From: Ustulina deusta
Lineage: Eukaryota > Ascomycota > Sordariomycetes > Xylariales > Xylariaceae
Length of the DNA stretch: 64,000 bases
Assembly (NCBI GenBank): GCA_023159155.1
Contig: JAJNNX010000036.1
Coordinates: 1 to 64,000, forward strand
Direction of reading: 5' to 3'
The notes beneath the pieces are model-generated. The model was not told the DNA's origin and did not search any database. It worked only from the letters and a program-made list of their open reading frames with translations. Below are positions 1 through 14,434 of the stretch, piece by piece. The stretch's first letter is position 1; each line of letters starts with the position of its first letter. The translations under genes were made by a program, and so were the position numbers.

Positions 1-170
1 TTTAAAAATACTTATTAAACTAAATTATATAACAAAAAAAACATAAATATATATTTATAACTTTATTACTATAATACTAATTATATAAATATTTAATTAA
101 TACTTATTTTTTATTATAAATATAAATTCTAGCTAATTTTATAGAAAAATATATCTAATATAGCTATATA

Positions 171-1135
171 ATATATCCTACAAGCTTGTTTTATATATAA
201 ACTTGTTTTGTTTTTTTTAGCGTATTTTTATACTAGGTTTATAATACAAAAAATACTTATTTTATTTTTTAAATAACTTTATAAATATAAGTCTTACAAA
301 CTAACAAATTAAATTTTTAGAATTTTAACAAAATAAAAAATCTAAATATGTTTTCTATAATTTTATAGCTATTTTATTTTTAAAATTCTTTAAGTTATAA
401 AAGTTATAAGGATTATTTTAGCATATTAGAACAAATTGCCAAGCAGTTACTATTGCGTTAAAAAACTAAAGAACTACAAGTGTTGCAGCTTTTATATATA
501 TTAGCTTTAATATATTATTATAATATAATAATGCTTTTTTAAAACATAAAATAAACTAGTATATCTTATGCGCTAATATACTTTAGGGCATATTATACTT
601 TACTAAAAGCAAATCTTTATATAGGTTTAAACTATAGATTTATAATAACCTAGATTGATTTTTGAATTGTAGTATATACATAGCTATTTTAGTATACTAA
701 TTATAGCTTTTGCTAGCTATTAGGTCAGCTGCCTTTTAGCTAATAAAACAAACATAAAACTTTTAGTTCAATTAATATAAATAATAGCACTACTTATTAG
801 AACAAATTGCTAAACAGTTACTATTGCGCTAAAAAATTAAAAAATTGCAAGTATTATAGCTTTTGCGTATATTAGCTTTATTATGCTATTACAATATAAT
901 ATAGCGTACTTTTATATAATACTATAAATAAAATAGCTATAAAATTATAAAAATTATATTTAGATTTTTTATTTAATTAGGATTTTAAAATCTAATTTAT
1001 TAGTTTATAGGACCTATATTTAGAAAGTTATATAAAAATAAAGTATGTAGCTTTGCTAAAGAAATTAAAATAAAAATACTACTAAAAAAATATAAAACAA
1101 GCTTATATATAAAACAAACTTATAAAATATATTAT
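171..1135. mobile_element. Decayed inverted-repeat element
   Basis: The outer parts, about 171-235 and 1075-1135, are imperfect inverted repeats of each other; both contain an ACAAGCTTGTTTT-like core followed by a run of T and GTATTTTTAT. Between them, a 72 bp segment at 424-495 is repeated in direct orientation at 795-866 (both start ATTAGAACAAATTGC). The layout suggests a non-autonomous DNA transposon or a nested insertion. No target duplication could be fixed because the flanks are low complexity. Confidence 0.45.
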
Positions 1136-1299
1136 ATATAATAATAAATTAATACTTTATTTTATAACTTATTTTTTTAAAAAACTATAAGTAATTTAGT
1201 TATAATATTTTATTTAAAAACATAAATTATTAGCTATTATATTAACTTTTTAATATTAATAACATTATATTAAAAATAAAAAATATTTATTTATAATAA

Positions 1300-1452
1300 G
1301 TATAACTATAAATATATTAGCTATAGCTATAAACATGTTTATTATATTTATAAATAGGTAGATATTCTTATAATTTTATGCTTAAAAAAATATTTATTTA
1401 TATTTTATATAATAATTATTATTTTTAATAAATAACTAAATTGCTATAATAA
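1300..1452 (+). repeat. Dispersed repeat, copy 1 of 2
   Basis: This segment matches 15844-16000 in the same orientation over its whole length; shared blocks include TAGCTATAGCTATAAA, AATAGGTAGATATT-like and CTTAATAAATAACT-like strings. Copy 2 has kept more G and C. The distance of about 14.5 kb is too large for one retroelement with these as its LTRs unless other elements are nested inside, so the family is unresolved. Confidence 0.5.
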
Positions 1453-4400
1453 GTAGTACCTACCTACTAATCTAACTTTTTGATTTCTATATTGCAAAGA
1501 ACATATATATTTAAGCTTATTAAACTATTTATTATTAATAATACTTTAATAAAATTATGCTTTAAAAAAGTTTAAGCAATAATATTAAAGTTAGATTTAG
1601 TTATAATACTTTTATATTTAGCTTAATATAAATAAAGTTAATAAGTTGTTATATTTTAATTATTAATTTAAATTTAAGTAATTATTATAGCTAAGTTTAG
1701 TAACTAAATAATTATGTTTTAATTTTTAGTTTTTTAGTAATTTAGGCCTTAGTAACTATATAGTAATATAAAACAAAAAAAAATTATAAAATATTTTAGT
1801 TTTGTTTTAAAAATAATAATAATTATTTATTATGTTATAAAAAAAATAAAATATATTACTTTTATAACTAGATATTAGAACTAAGACAAAAAATAATGCT
1901 TTAAATAAATTGTAATATAATAATATAGTTATAAAAATTAAAAAAATTAATATATATAATATTACTTATTTTAATCTAGATTAACTAAATTTATAATTTC
2001 TGTTTGATAATTTTAATTACTAAAATATTAAATATAAATAATATATATAAATATATTTTTACTAAAGTTATTTAATTAAACTAGAATTAAAAGACTTTTA
2101 ATATTTTTAATTACTTTTTTAATAAAAATAAAAAACTAAATTTTATAAAAAAACTAACATTTAAAAAGTAATAGTTAAACAATATTTTTAATAATATTTA
2201 TATTAAAATTAAAAAAACTTTTTATAAAACTATAATTAATAAAGAGTTAAACAAAAATTTTAGATTTTAAAAAGCTGTATTTATTAATAATTAAATATTA
2301 AAAAAAACTAATAACTATATTAATAAAAAAATCTAGATCTATTTAATAGTAAAAAAAAATTACTATTATAAATTAGAACTTAATAAATATAATTAATATT
2401 AATTTATAAATAACTAAAATATTCTATAATATAATTTAATTTATTATTATTATTTAATAATACTTAAATATAACTTAAAAACAAAGTTTTACTATAATTA
2501 AACAGCTACTTATAACAACCTATACAAGTTCTTTAATAGTAAAACTATTAAAAATTAAATATTTTTAGCGTAACGTATTAAAAAAATCTAATAAAAGTTA
2601 TATAATTTTTTATAAAAATAAAAATACTAATTATGTAAGTATTTATTTTTAGGTTTAATATTTTAAAAAATAAAGCAATATAAAAAATAAATTTATTATA
2701 ATAGCTATAAAAAAATAAACTTTTTTATAAAAAAGTATACTATAATAATAATTTTAATAATTATTCAAAAAAAAATATAATAAAATATAAAATAACTTTA
2801 TTAATATTTATAAAAACTTTAATTAAAAAATAAAACATTTAATTAAATATAGCAAATATTTAGCTTTTTATTTATAAATATTATATAAAAAATATTATAT
2901 AAAAAAAACTTATTAAAACTTATACTATAAAAAGCTTTAAGTATAACAAAACCTAATAAAAATACTAAAAATCTATAACTATTAATATAATTATAGAACT
3001 TAGTATTACCCGAGCTATAAAAACTTGTACCAAAACTAGTAGTAAAATAAATTATTAATAAATACTTAAAAAAACAAAAAAAATAGTTAGTATTAACCAA
3101 AAAAAAAATAATAATAATATTTAAAACTAGATATTACGCCTAAAATAATAATAATAAAAAACAAAAAATAAGTAATACTAATTAGTTCTAACAAAACTAG
3201 CTAAACTATAAAAATAATAATATTTTATAATAATAAAACTTTAATTAAAAATATTAGAATATTTTACTATAAATAAGGTTAATTATAATAAATTAGATTA
3301 TTATTGCTAGGTTATAAAAAATAAACTAAAATAAAAAAAACTAATAAAAGCAATAAATATATTATTAATATTTTAATTAATAAAAACTAAATATAAATAA
3401 ATTATAAAATTATTATAATAAAAAAATATATCTATTTTAATAAAAAAAAACAAAAATAACTAATAAAATATATATAATTATTAAATATAATAAAACAAAT
3501 AATTACTAAATATATAACTAAAACGCTATATTAAAAAATAAAAATATACTAATAAATCTAAATATAATATTAAAAACTTATATAAAATATAAAATTATAT
3601 TTTATTTAATAAAATTAATAAAAAACTATACTAAAAATATTTATATAAAATAAACTAAACTAAACTAAAAAAATATTAAATAAATAAATTTTATATTAAT
3701 AATATTAACTATATTAAAACTAAATAAATAAAAAATTAAAAAGAAAATTAAAAAAAAATTTAAAAAAAATTTAAAAAGAAATTATATATTTTTAATTTTT
3801 TATTTAAAATAATATTAAAAGCTTTGAAATTAAAGTTTACCTAAATATAAAATGTTCCAGTATATTAATAAATAAAAGTTTTATTAAAAATTTTATAAAA
3901 AACTTAAAATTTTAATATATTAACATTATATTTATTAATAAAATAAAAGTATAATTAGTAATTACTTAAACTATAAATTTTAATATATATATTAAAAAAT
4001 ATATTAAAAGAAATATAGTATTTAAATATTGTATAATAATAACAAACATAATTAATAATTTAAAACTAAAAATATTAATTAGAATAAAATTTATATTAAA
4101 ATATAAAATAAAACAAAAATTAAATTATTTTTAATAGTATTAATCTAAAAAATATTAGTAATATATATAACAATTATATTTATTATAATAATAGTATTTA
4201 TAAATATAGAATTTATTAATTTACTAGCACTTATTAAAAAAAAAATTACTAAAACTATACTACTTTAAAAAATAAATAAAACATAGCTTATAATATAATA
4301 TTAAATAGATATTTATTAAAAAAAATTATAATTTATAACTTATATATCTAGCTAATTATTATATAAAAAAATAAAAAACTAAAAACTATTTTTAAGTATT

Positions 4401-4747
4401 AAAAAAATAAAATTATTTAAGTTATTAATTAAATAAATATTATAAACTATTAGGAAAATAATATAAGCTAAAAAAACTAAACTAAAATAGTAATATACCT
4501 AAATAAAAAAAAAGGTTAAAAAATAAATAAGCAAATTAACTATATTAATTATAAAAATAAGCATATTATTTTATAAAATAATAAAATTAATAACTAGAGT
4601 AGCTATAGTAATAAAAAATATACTATAAATAAAAAGAATCTATAAACTGCTTAATAAATATAATATTTTTTATAATAAAAATATTATATTTATATTAAAT
4701 AATTAAAAAATATAAATAGACCTAATAAATTAATAATAAAATTAGTT

Positions 4748-4972
4748 TATATAATAATTAATATAGTCCTAGCAAAACTTATAAGAATTCTAGACCTATA
4801 TAATAATAAAATAAAAAATCTATATATAAACCAATTTATAATTTTATAGCTATATATATAAAATTTATATTTATTTATTTTACAAATTTTTATTTTTTTT
4901 ATTTTTTTTCAAAGTTTTTATTTATAATATTAATAAAGTAGTTATAAAAGCTTTATTTAACTAATTATAATA
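4748..4972 (+). repeat. Boundary repeat, copy a (LTR-like)
   Basis: First of six copies of a repeat of about 225 bp. Each begins near TATAATAGTTAGTATAG, carries a CTATATATA stretch and a long T run, and ends with CTTTATTTAACTAATTATAA. The copy at 30484-30713 is least mutated. Copies at 4748 and 10169 bracket one 5.6 kb body, and those at 24749 and 30484 bracket a related 6 kb body. This is the layout of LTRs around a retrotransposon. The original TG/CA ends cannot be proved after the base changes. Confidence 0.55.
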
Positions 4973-6044
4973 TTATTTTAAGCTTATTAATTATTTATTA
5001 ATAAATGTTTAATAAATATATTTATTTTATTTTATTATAATTAATAAAATAAAAATATATTTTTTGTAATTATATATTTTATAATATAAACCTAACTATA
5101 ATATAACTTTAAAAAAATTTTAATTTTTATATTATTTAAAAATTAATAATTTATATAAAACTTAACTTTAAATATTTTAAATTTATTTTTAGTTTTTAAA
5201 TAATTAGAATAATTTTAAAAAAAAAGATTTTTTCATATTAAACTTTTTTATAAACGTTTTAAGCAAACTAATATTTAAAAAGAAATCTAAAAAAAAATAA
5301 AAAATTAAAACTTAAAAAAATAAAGTTTAAACTAAAACTAAAATAAGTTAAAATAAATAATATATTTAAAAATATATTAAAAAATATTAAAACTATATAA
5401 ACTTATAATTTTATATTAATTTTAATAGAATTTTTTAATAAATAGAAAAAATAATATATTAATTTTTTGCTATATTTATTTTAGTACTTTTAATAAATAA
5501 TTATAATTTAATAATAAAAAATATATTTAAAAATATAAATTTTGAATTTTATTTATATTAAAAAAAATAAAATATAAAAAACTAATTTTAGTAAATTTAT
5601 AAAAAATAAAACTTTATTTAATAATTAGATTTATAAACTAATACAAAAATTAAATAAATATATTATTATTTTTTAAACTAAAAATAACTCGTTTTAATAT
5701 ATTATAAACTAATTAAAAAAATATTTTAAAAAATTTATAAAAATATATTTTTATTTAATTAAAAAACGATTTAATAATATTATTAAAATAATTTCAACTC
5801 TATTAATAATTTATTATAATTTTAATTAAATAATTATTATTTATCAAATATTTTATATTTATATATATAAAACTAATAAAAATATTAATAAATTTATTTT
5901 TATATTTAATAGTTTAATTTAAAAATATTAATTTATTAAATTATAATAAAAATATAAATTATAAAATTATTTTTATATAACTTTTATAAATTTAAATATT
6001 TTTTATGAATTATTTATTAATAAAATTATTAAATTAATATATAA

Positions 6045-6312
6045 TGTTGGATTAATCGTACGCAATTAGCTAGGGCACTTACGGACCCCTTCGTACAAAG
6101 GGGTCTGGCCAAGGGGTCTGGGCCAAGGGGTCCGGCTAGGGACCACCTACAGACCCCTCCGTACGGAATGGTATATAGGGGGCTCCCACCTACCCAATTC
6201 CTTCCTTTCTCTCCCTCCTTTGAGTGTGGCATATAGTGAATAGACTGTATTCCACTAACCTTGCAGGCATGTACTGCTGCCTTGGAAATATGCAGTACAC
6301 TCTATTCAAACA
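6045..6312 (-). mobile_element. Solo LTR, copy 1, with intact 5 bp target duplication
   Basis: This 268 bp GC-rich island sits in nearly pure A/T DNA. It starts TGTTGGATTAATCG and ends CTATTCAAACA, so it has TG...CA ends, and it is flanked by the direct repeat TATAA at 6040-6044 and 6313-6317. It is the reverse complement of 12264-12531 with few differences and the same length. A TATA-like CTATATAC stretch and several GGGGTC/GACCCC repeats lie inside. Length, ends and 5 bp duplication match a solo LTR of an LTR retrotransposon. Open frames across it are not genes. A TRIM-type element is an alternative. Confidence 0.85.
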
Positions 6313-9300
6313 TATAATATTAAATAAACTTATAAAAATTATTATTAAATTAAACTTATAAGTTTAATTAAATAAAAATCTAATTTAAATAATTAAATTT
6401 TTAATAAATCTAACTATTAATTTTTAATAAACTTTAAAAATTTTAAAATATTTATTTTAAAATAATTAAGCCAAATTTTAATTATAAACAAAAACTTTAT
6501 TAAAATAATAGAATTTGTTGTATTTATAAAAATATATATATATATATATATTAATTAACTATTTTAATTAAAAGTTTAAAGTTTTAAATATTTAATTAAC
6601 AAAAAGAATATATAATAGAAATAGCTTTAATAGTTTATTTAATTTAAAAAAATAAATAAAACTAATAAAAATTTCTTTTTTTAGTTTTTTTATTTATTTT
6701 AGCTAAAATATATAAATAAAATAAATTAATTATTTTTAAAATATTTATTTCATTATAAATTAATAATATTAAAATCAGAATTTTAGTTTTATATAATATT
6801 AGAACTTATATATTATTAATAATTTGTTATAAATTTATATAATAAATTAAATAATAATTAAAAATAAAAATACTTTATTTAATTAAACTTTAAAATTTTA
6901 TAAATATTAAAATAAAATAGTTAATAATATTTATAAACCTTTAATATATATAATAAAAATTAATAATTAATAATTTAAAAACTAAATATTTTAAATTATT
7001 AATTTTAGTTATAATATTATTATTAATATTAAATAATTAAAAAAATAAAATATTTTAATAAAAACTTAAAAATAATACCTAATTTAATTAAATAATTTAT
7101 TTTTATTAATAATTATAATTAAACTATTTAGCTATAAGTAATAAAATATAAACCTAAAAATATAAACAAATATTATTAAATATTAAAATAACTTTTTAAA
7201 AACAAAACAATTATTTTAGAAATAATTAAAACTAAAAAAACGTAAAAAAAACTTAGAACTTTTAAATTTAAAATAAAAAAAATCTATATAATACTTTTAA
7301 AAAAAAAAAAACCTAAGTTATTATTAAAAAAATTATATCAAACTTTTAAAATTATTTCTATTAAAATAAATAAAAATAACGAATTAAAAAATTTTTAAAA
7401 AAATATATTATAATTAAGTTTGTAATAACTAAAAATAATTATATTAAATTATTTAAAAAAAATATAAAAATAATTAATATTTTATAAAAAAAATAAATTT
7501 AAATTAATTAGTAGTATTATAAAAGATTTTTAATAATAAACTAATCTTATTTTTAAAAGAAAAAGATTTTAAATATATAAAGTTAATATAAAACTTTTTA
7601 TTTTTTTAGCTATTATATTTAAAACGATTTTTTTTTAAAAATAAATCTAAAATTTTATTATTATTATAACTAAAATTTAATATAATATTAAAATTTAATA
7701 ATAAAAAATATACTTTTAAGCTTTATTAATATTAAATATTTATATAATTTATTTTATTTAAAAAGAAAATTTATAAATAAACAACTAGCTATAAACTTTA
7801 TTAAATAAAATATAAATTTAAATTTAAATTAATTATTAATAAAAAATATATATTTAAAAAATAAAATTATATTAGTTTTAAATATTATTAATATTATATT
7901 TAATTATTATAATACTATTTATTTTATAAAATTAAATATTATTAATTTTAAAATTATTTTTTTTTATTTTTTTTAAACTTATAAAAAAATATTTTAATAA
8001 AAAATCTTATTATTTAATTTAAAAATAAAATCTATTTAGTAATAAATTTTTATTAATATATAAATTTATAAATATTTATATAAATAATATTTTAATTTAT
8101 TTTAAAACTAAAAAATAATATTAAATTTATTATAAAAAAATGATTTATTATTTATATTAAGCTAAATATTAAAATAATATTAAAAAAAAATTTTTAATAT
8201 ATTTATTTTTAATTACTTAAAAATAATTATAAAAGCTAGAATAAAAATAAAAATTAATTTTATTAAAATGTAAGCAATTTTAAATTAAAACTTAAATAAT
8301 TTTAAAAATATTAAATTAATTTAATTATTTTTTAAACTTTATAACTATATTTATATATTTATTTATTATATTAATAAAATTGCTATTGATTTAAGTTAAT
8401 TATTAACAAAAGAAAATTTTATAATTAGATTAAAATAAAAATAAGCTTTTAAATATATAAAATTATTAGTATATAAAACGTTTATTTTAGTTTTTTTTAA
8501 GCTTAGTTAATTAATATAAAAAAAAATTATTTTAAATAATATAACAAAAAAAGTTATTTAGTAATAATAATAAAATATAATTTAAAAACTTATAAAATAT
8601 TTATTTAAAATAATAATATTAATTAAATAAATTTATTTAATTTAAAAGTATAAATTTTTAATAATAATATAAACTTTAAAATATTATTACTTAATGCTTT
8701 TTAAAACTAAATTTTTTATAATAACTAATTATTAAGTTTTATTAAATTTTATAAATAAATAAATTTTATTAATATAATAAATTTATTAAGCTAATTTTTT
8801 ATTAAATTTTTATATTATTTTTTAGTGCTAAAAAAAAAAATTATAATAGTTAATATTTTATTAAAAAAAATAATAGAACTTTTTATAATAAAAATTAAAA
8901 AAACTAAAAAAAAAATATTATTATTAATTTTTTTTGATAAAATATTAAGTTTTATATTAATTATAGATTTTTTATTTAATATTTTTTTAAAAAAGCTAAC
9001 TTAATAAACTTAATTAAATAAAAAAATTAGTTATAAAATCTAAAAAACAAAAACAAAAAATTATATATATTTAAAATTATTTTAAATAAAATTTTTTTTT
9101 AATATAGCTTTAATTTAAAAAGTTTATATATTTTTAATTATTATATATTAAAATTAATACAAAATAATTAAAATATTAAAATAAAAATATTATTAGTTTT
9201 ATTTAAAATATAATTATAATAAGTATAAAAAAAACAAAATATTATAAAACAAAACTTTTAGCTTTTTTTATTTATTATTTATTTTTAAGTTTATAATAAT

Positions 9301-10168
9301 AATTAAAGATTTTATAAATATTAAATATTATTTTAATAATACTTATTATTTTTAGACCTAAAAAATAATAAAATTAACTAATTAAAAACTAAATTAACAA
9401 TTTTAAACTTTATATATTATTTTTTATAATATTTATTAATTAATATATTAGTACTAAAAATAACAATCAATAATAATAAAACTATTATAAATTTTAATAT
9501 TAAATAATAAATATTTAAAAAAATAATATATAACATAGCAACTTTTATATAAAAATAATATAAGCAATAAATTAGTAAAAAAAACCGTTTAATAAACATT
9601 AAAATAAAAAATAAAGGGTTTTTTAAAAAAAAACGGTTTATAATATAAGTATTAACTATTAAATTAGATTTTTAATTAATTAAATTTTTCAATTTTTTAA
9701 AAAAACAAAAATTTAGCTATATTTTTAATTTGCTTAATTTTTATAAAATAAAAAACTTATTTTATATTAACTAATTATAAAAAACAAACAATAATTTTTT
9801 ATTTTAGCAAATCTAGTTATTATTTTTAGTTAAAAATATTAATAATAAAACAAAATTTAAAATTAAATAAATTAAATAATTAAAAATATTTAAAAAAAAT
9901 AAAAAACTATAATATTAAGTTGCTTAAAAAAATTATAATTTTAATAATATTTAATATATAGCTTAAAATTTTAAAAATAAACTAATTAAATTTAATTAAT
10001 TTTATAAAACTTATAAAAAAGCTTTTAAACTTTTTATAAAACTATAAAAATAAATATATATAATAATAACTAATAAATTTATAAATAATTATAAAAATAA
10101 TAATAAACTAGTATATTATAAAAAATCTATATAAATTTAATATTATTAATAATTTTAAAAAAAAATAG

Positions 10169-10355
10169 TATAATAGTTAGTATAGTTTTAGTAAAACTTA
10201 TAAAAACTTTAAATTTATATAGTAATGAAATAGAAAGTCTATATATAAACTAACTTATAATTTTACAACTATATATATAAAGTTTATATTTATTTATTTT
10301 ATAAACTTTGAAATTCTTTTTTTTTTTTAGCTTAAAATCTTTATTTATAGTATTT
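10169..10355 (+). repeat. Boundary repeat, copy b (3' side truncated)
   Basis: This segment matches copies a, c, e and f from TATAATAGTTAGTATAG through the T run and the following TTTATTTATAGTATT, then diverges. It marks the right end of retroelement-like unit 1. Confidence 0.5.
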
Positions 10356-12263
10356 ATTAAGTATTAAAAATTATAAGTTTTTTAATATTAAATATAACAA
10401 AATATATATTTAAAAAAGAATTAAAAATACTAAAAAAAGTTAACTAGTAGTAGATTTATAACTATTAAATAAGATTATAGTACTAGATATATATTTGCTA
10501 TTTAGCTATAATAATATAATTAAAAATATAGTTAATAAACTTTAGTTTATATTATTTAATATATTAAGCTTTTTTTTTTAACTGCTAATATATTTTAAAT
10601 ATTGCACTAAAATAGTTATTATTAGTTTTTATAGTTTTAAAAAATTAAATATATTATTAATAAGATTTAAAAACTTATTAATATTTATACAAAAATTTAT
10701 AAACTACTTATTTTTTATATATTATATTTTTGATAAGACAAAAGTTTATATTAGCGCTTTAAAATCTTTTGTTGTTTTTTTATTAGTATAATTATTAAAG
10801 TATAATATTAATAGTAAAAGCGTTACTAAAATAAATAATAAAATTAAAATATTTAAAAAACTAAAAATATATATTAAAATAGCTGGTTAGTAATATTATA
10901 AAATAGTTTAGTTTAATTATAAAATTAAAATATTACAATAAAAAAAAACTAATTTGTTAGCCTAAAAAAAAAAACTTATTTATTAGAAAGTCTAAACTAA
11001 TAAAATAAAGCTTTATTTTTAAAGTTATTTTTAAACTAATAAAAAAAAATAAAAAGCTAAAAAATATTATAAAAATATTTATATATATAATATATTACTT
11101 ATTACTATAAACTAAATAAGTTTTTTTTTTAAATAAATACTTGTAAAAAACCAAAAAAATAGCATATTAATACTAAGCCGAAATATTTTAGTAATAAAAA
11201 TTAAACTAATTATATTTTTATTTAAGCTTATTAGTAATATTAAAAAAAATATAAATTAATAATAAAAAAATAGTAGTAATAATTTAAGCATATAAAAAAC
11301 TATAAAAAATAATCTAATTAAATATATAACTAATAATTATATTAATAAACTATATATTAACTAAAAAATAATAATATATACTTTACTATATATTATAGAT
11401 TTAAATAAAACTAACCTAAAACTTACTAATATAATTAATTACTTTTTTAATTTTAGTTTAAAATTTACTATATATTAAAAACACTAAACATAGTACTAAA
11501 TATATTTTTTAAATTATTATAAAAGCTAAAAAATTAAAAAAAAGCTAAAAAAAAATAAATTAAATATGCTAAATAATATTTATTAAGCATACTTTACTAA
11601 AAAAATCAAAATTACAATAAACCTTTTTATATTAACCCTAATAATTAATAATAAGTTTAAAAAAATATAACTTGAAAGTATAATAGTAATACTAAATATA
11701 GCTAAATAAAAGATATCTTACTCCAAAAAAAACCTAAAAAAAAGCAAAAAGAAAATAACAAGCTAAATAGCCCTACTACTAAACTAACTAGATATTAAGA
11801 AAGTATAATAGCTTTTTTTTTGGTTAATAATAATCTTTTTTTTTATATTAGCTATAATAAAAAATAATCCTTATATATTTTAAAAAATTATATTAAAAAT
11901 ATTTTTAAACTTATATATAATAAATATTACTACTTTAATATAAAATATTTTTTTTTAATAAAGATTAAAATATATGCTAGTTTATAATTTATTATATAAT
12001 ATATATAAAAAACTAAATTAATAAATAATTATTATTAAAAAAATTAATATTAATTAAAACATTAATTATTTTTTATTATATTATTACTATAGATTTTATT
12101 ATAAATATACTACTAATAAAATCTAGAAATTTTTTTTAAAATATAAAAAAATATAACTATTTTAATATATTAATAACTATATTATATAAAACTAATAAAA
12201 AATTATTTTTAATCCTAAAACATAAAGAATATATAGCAAAAAACTAAACAAAAATACTATTAT
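10356..12263. other. AT-rich DNA without recognisable feature
   Basis: The sequence is strongly mutated, with stops in all frames. I see no gene and no clear pairing with the other repeat units. Confidence 0.5.
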
Positions 12264-12531
12264 TGTTTAAATAGAGTGTACTGCATATTTCCAAGGCAGC
12301 AGTACATACCTGTAAGGTTGGTGGAATACAGTCTATTCACTATATGCCACACTCAAAGGAGGGAGAGAAAGGAAGGAATTGGGTAGGTGGGAGCCCCCTA
12401 TATACCCTTCCGTACGGAGGGGTCTGTAGGTGGTCCCTAGCCGGACCCCTTGGCCCAGTCCCCTTGGCCAGACCCCTTTGTACGAAGGGGTCCGTAAGTG
12501 CCCTAGCTAATTGCGTACGATTAATCCAACA
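12264..12531 (+). mobile_element. Solo LTR, copy 2, with intact 5 bp target duplication
   Basis: Second 268 bp copy of the element at 6045-6312, in the opposite orientation. It starts TGTTTAAATAGAGTG, ends GATTAATCCAACA, and is flanked by ATTAT at 12259-12263 and 12532-12536. An inner palindrome GTACTGC...GCAGTAC lies near its 5' end. Many CpG and GC-rich strings survive, while the surrounding DNA has been stripped of C and G. It is therefore younger than the mutation of its neighbourhood, or too short to be recognised by the RIP machinery. It codes for nothing. Confidence 0.85.
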
Positions 12532-14185
12532 ATTATAAATATTATACCTATATAATTAAAAATTACTAGCAATTATTATTAGTAATAAAAACTTAAAGTT
12601 TACTAGTAAAGTTTAAAAAGATTTTATAATATATTAAATGTTAAACTTTTTTTTTAATAGTTTATTATTTTTAAACAAATAAGCTTTTTAAAAAAAAACT
12701 AGGTTATTAAAATAGCTATTAGGTTTTATATAACTATTAATCTAAATACTTTTTAAACTAAATTATTGCTAGTACTACAATACTACTTAAATAATATATT
12801 ATTAGTAATAGTTAAAAATTTATTAAACTAACTAGTACTAAGATTTTAGCTATAATTTATTATAAATATTTTAAACTAAAAAAAAAATACTAAAACTAAT
12901 AATAAAACAATAAAAGTATTAAAAATAAAATATACTTAAAACGCTAAACATCTAATTAATATAACTAATATAATTACTAAAAGAAATATAATAATAAGCA
13001 TACTTTAATAACCTTTAATAAAAGTAATATAGTTTATTATTTACTTAGCAAACCTAAACAAAAATAATTATTAATAAAAGTAGGACTTTTTAAAATTATC
13101 GAAAAAATAGAGCTACTAGTATATAAACTTAACTTTTCTAATAATTAGCATATTTATTTTATAGTTTTAGTTATATAGTTTTATAAACCCAAACAAAAAA
13201 AAAACCCCTTTAATAAAAAAGTCTTTTTATTAGGCCTAGTTATTATTAAAAGGACCAAAAATTACTAAAAAATTAAAGAAATTACTTAAAAAAAATCTAA
13301 TTTTTAAACAGTAAACTTTTAATTAAATATATTATTAAATAGAAAAAATAAAATAATAAATATAACTAAAACTTTAATAAAAAAGAACTAAAACTATTAA
13401 TACTTAATTTAATTAATAAATATAAAACTAATAATATTATTAATTAAGCAAAAAAATATAAAAAAAAACAATTTATTAAAATAACTAAGCTAAAAAGTAA
13501 AACAAAAAAGATATATATAAAATAATAAATATACTATACTTATTTCAAAAAACTTTTATTTTTTAAAAATTACAAACTAATTATATATACTAACAAAAAA
13601 TATATAATACTTATTATAACAATTTCATTTTTTTTAAAATTATATTAAAAACAATAAGTATATAGTTATAAATAAAGTATATATTACTAAGCTTAACTAC
13701 TATAATAATAATAAAAGAACTACAACAAAAATAATATATAAATAGCTATAAAAAAATATACTGCTATAGCTACTTATTATAAAATAAATAGTAATACTTT
13801 TTTTATATATTTAGAAGCGCTTTTTTAAACAATAAAATATATTTATTATTAAACATACTTGCTATAAACTAATATAGCTATAATAATAAAAACCAAATAT
13901 AAAGTTATATACTAGTCTATTTATATAAATAGGCTTTGCTTTTTTTACTTTTTTTACTGCTTTTTTTTTTATAAAATTTAAAAAAATCTATTTTATTATA
14001 CTTAGTATTAAATTTAATCGATTAGCTATTAATCTAAAATTAGCCCTAATATAATAATAATATTATCTTTTTATTTAATGGCTATAATAAAAAAATATTA
14101 CGCTTAATAAAATAATATAAATACTATAGCTACTAATAAATATAACATTTTTATAAATTAAAAATTTAATATTTTTATTAATTAA

Positions 14186-14434
<249 letters not shown>

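Larger units (their letters stand above)
4748..10355 (+). mobile_element. RIP-destroyed retroelement-like unit 1
   Basis: This unit lies between boundary repeats a and b. Its internal order of recognisable strings recurs in the unit at 24749-30713 and in part at 19376-22440, so the three are copies of one family. It is interrupted by the GC-rich element at 6045-6312. No gag or pol reading frame survives. The LTR-retrotransposon assignment rests on the flanking direct repeats and unit size only. Confidence 0.5.

Noticed and set aside
2843..3100. 85-codon frame on the minus strand
   Set aside because: It lies in saturated A/T repeat DNA; residues are mostly F, Y, I, N and K, as expected from composition.
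9417..9599. 60-codon frame on the minus strand
   Set aside because: Same reason; chance frame in a decayed element.
12344..12538. 64-codon frame also present at 6029-6232
   Set aside because: The frame is shared only because both loci are copies of the same LTR. It has no promoter-gene structure and runs off the element end.
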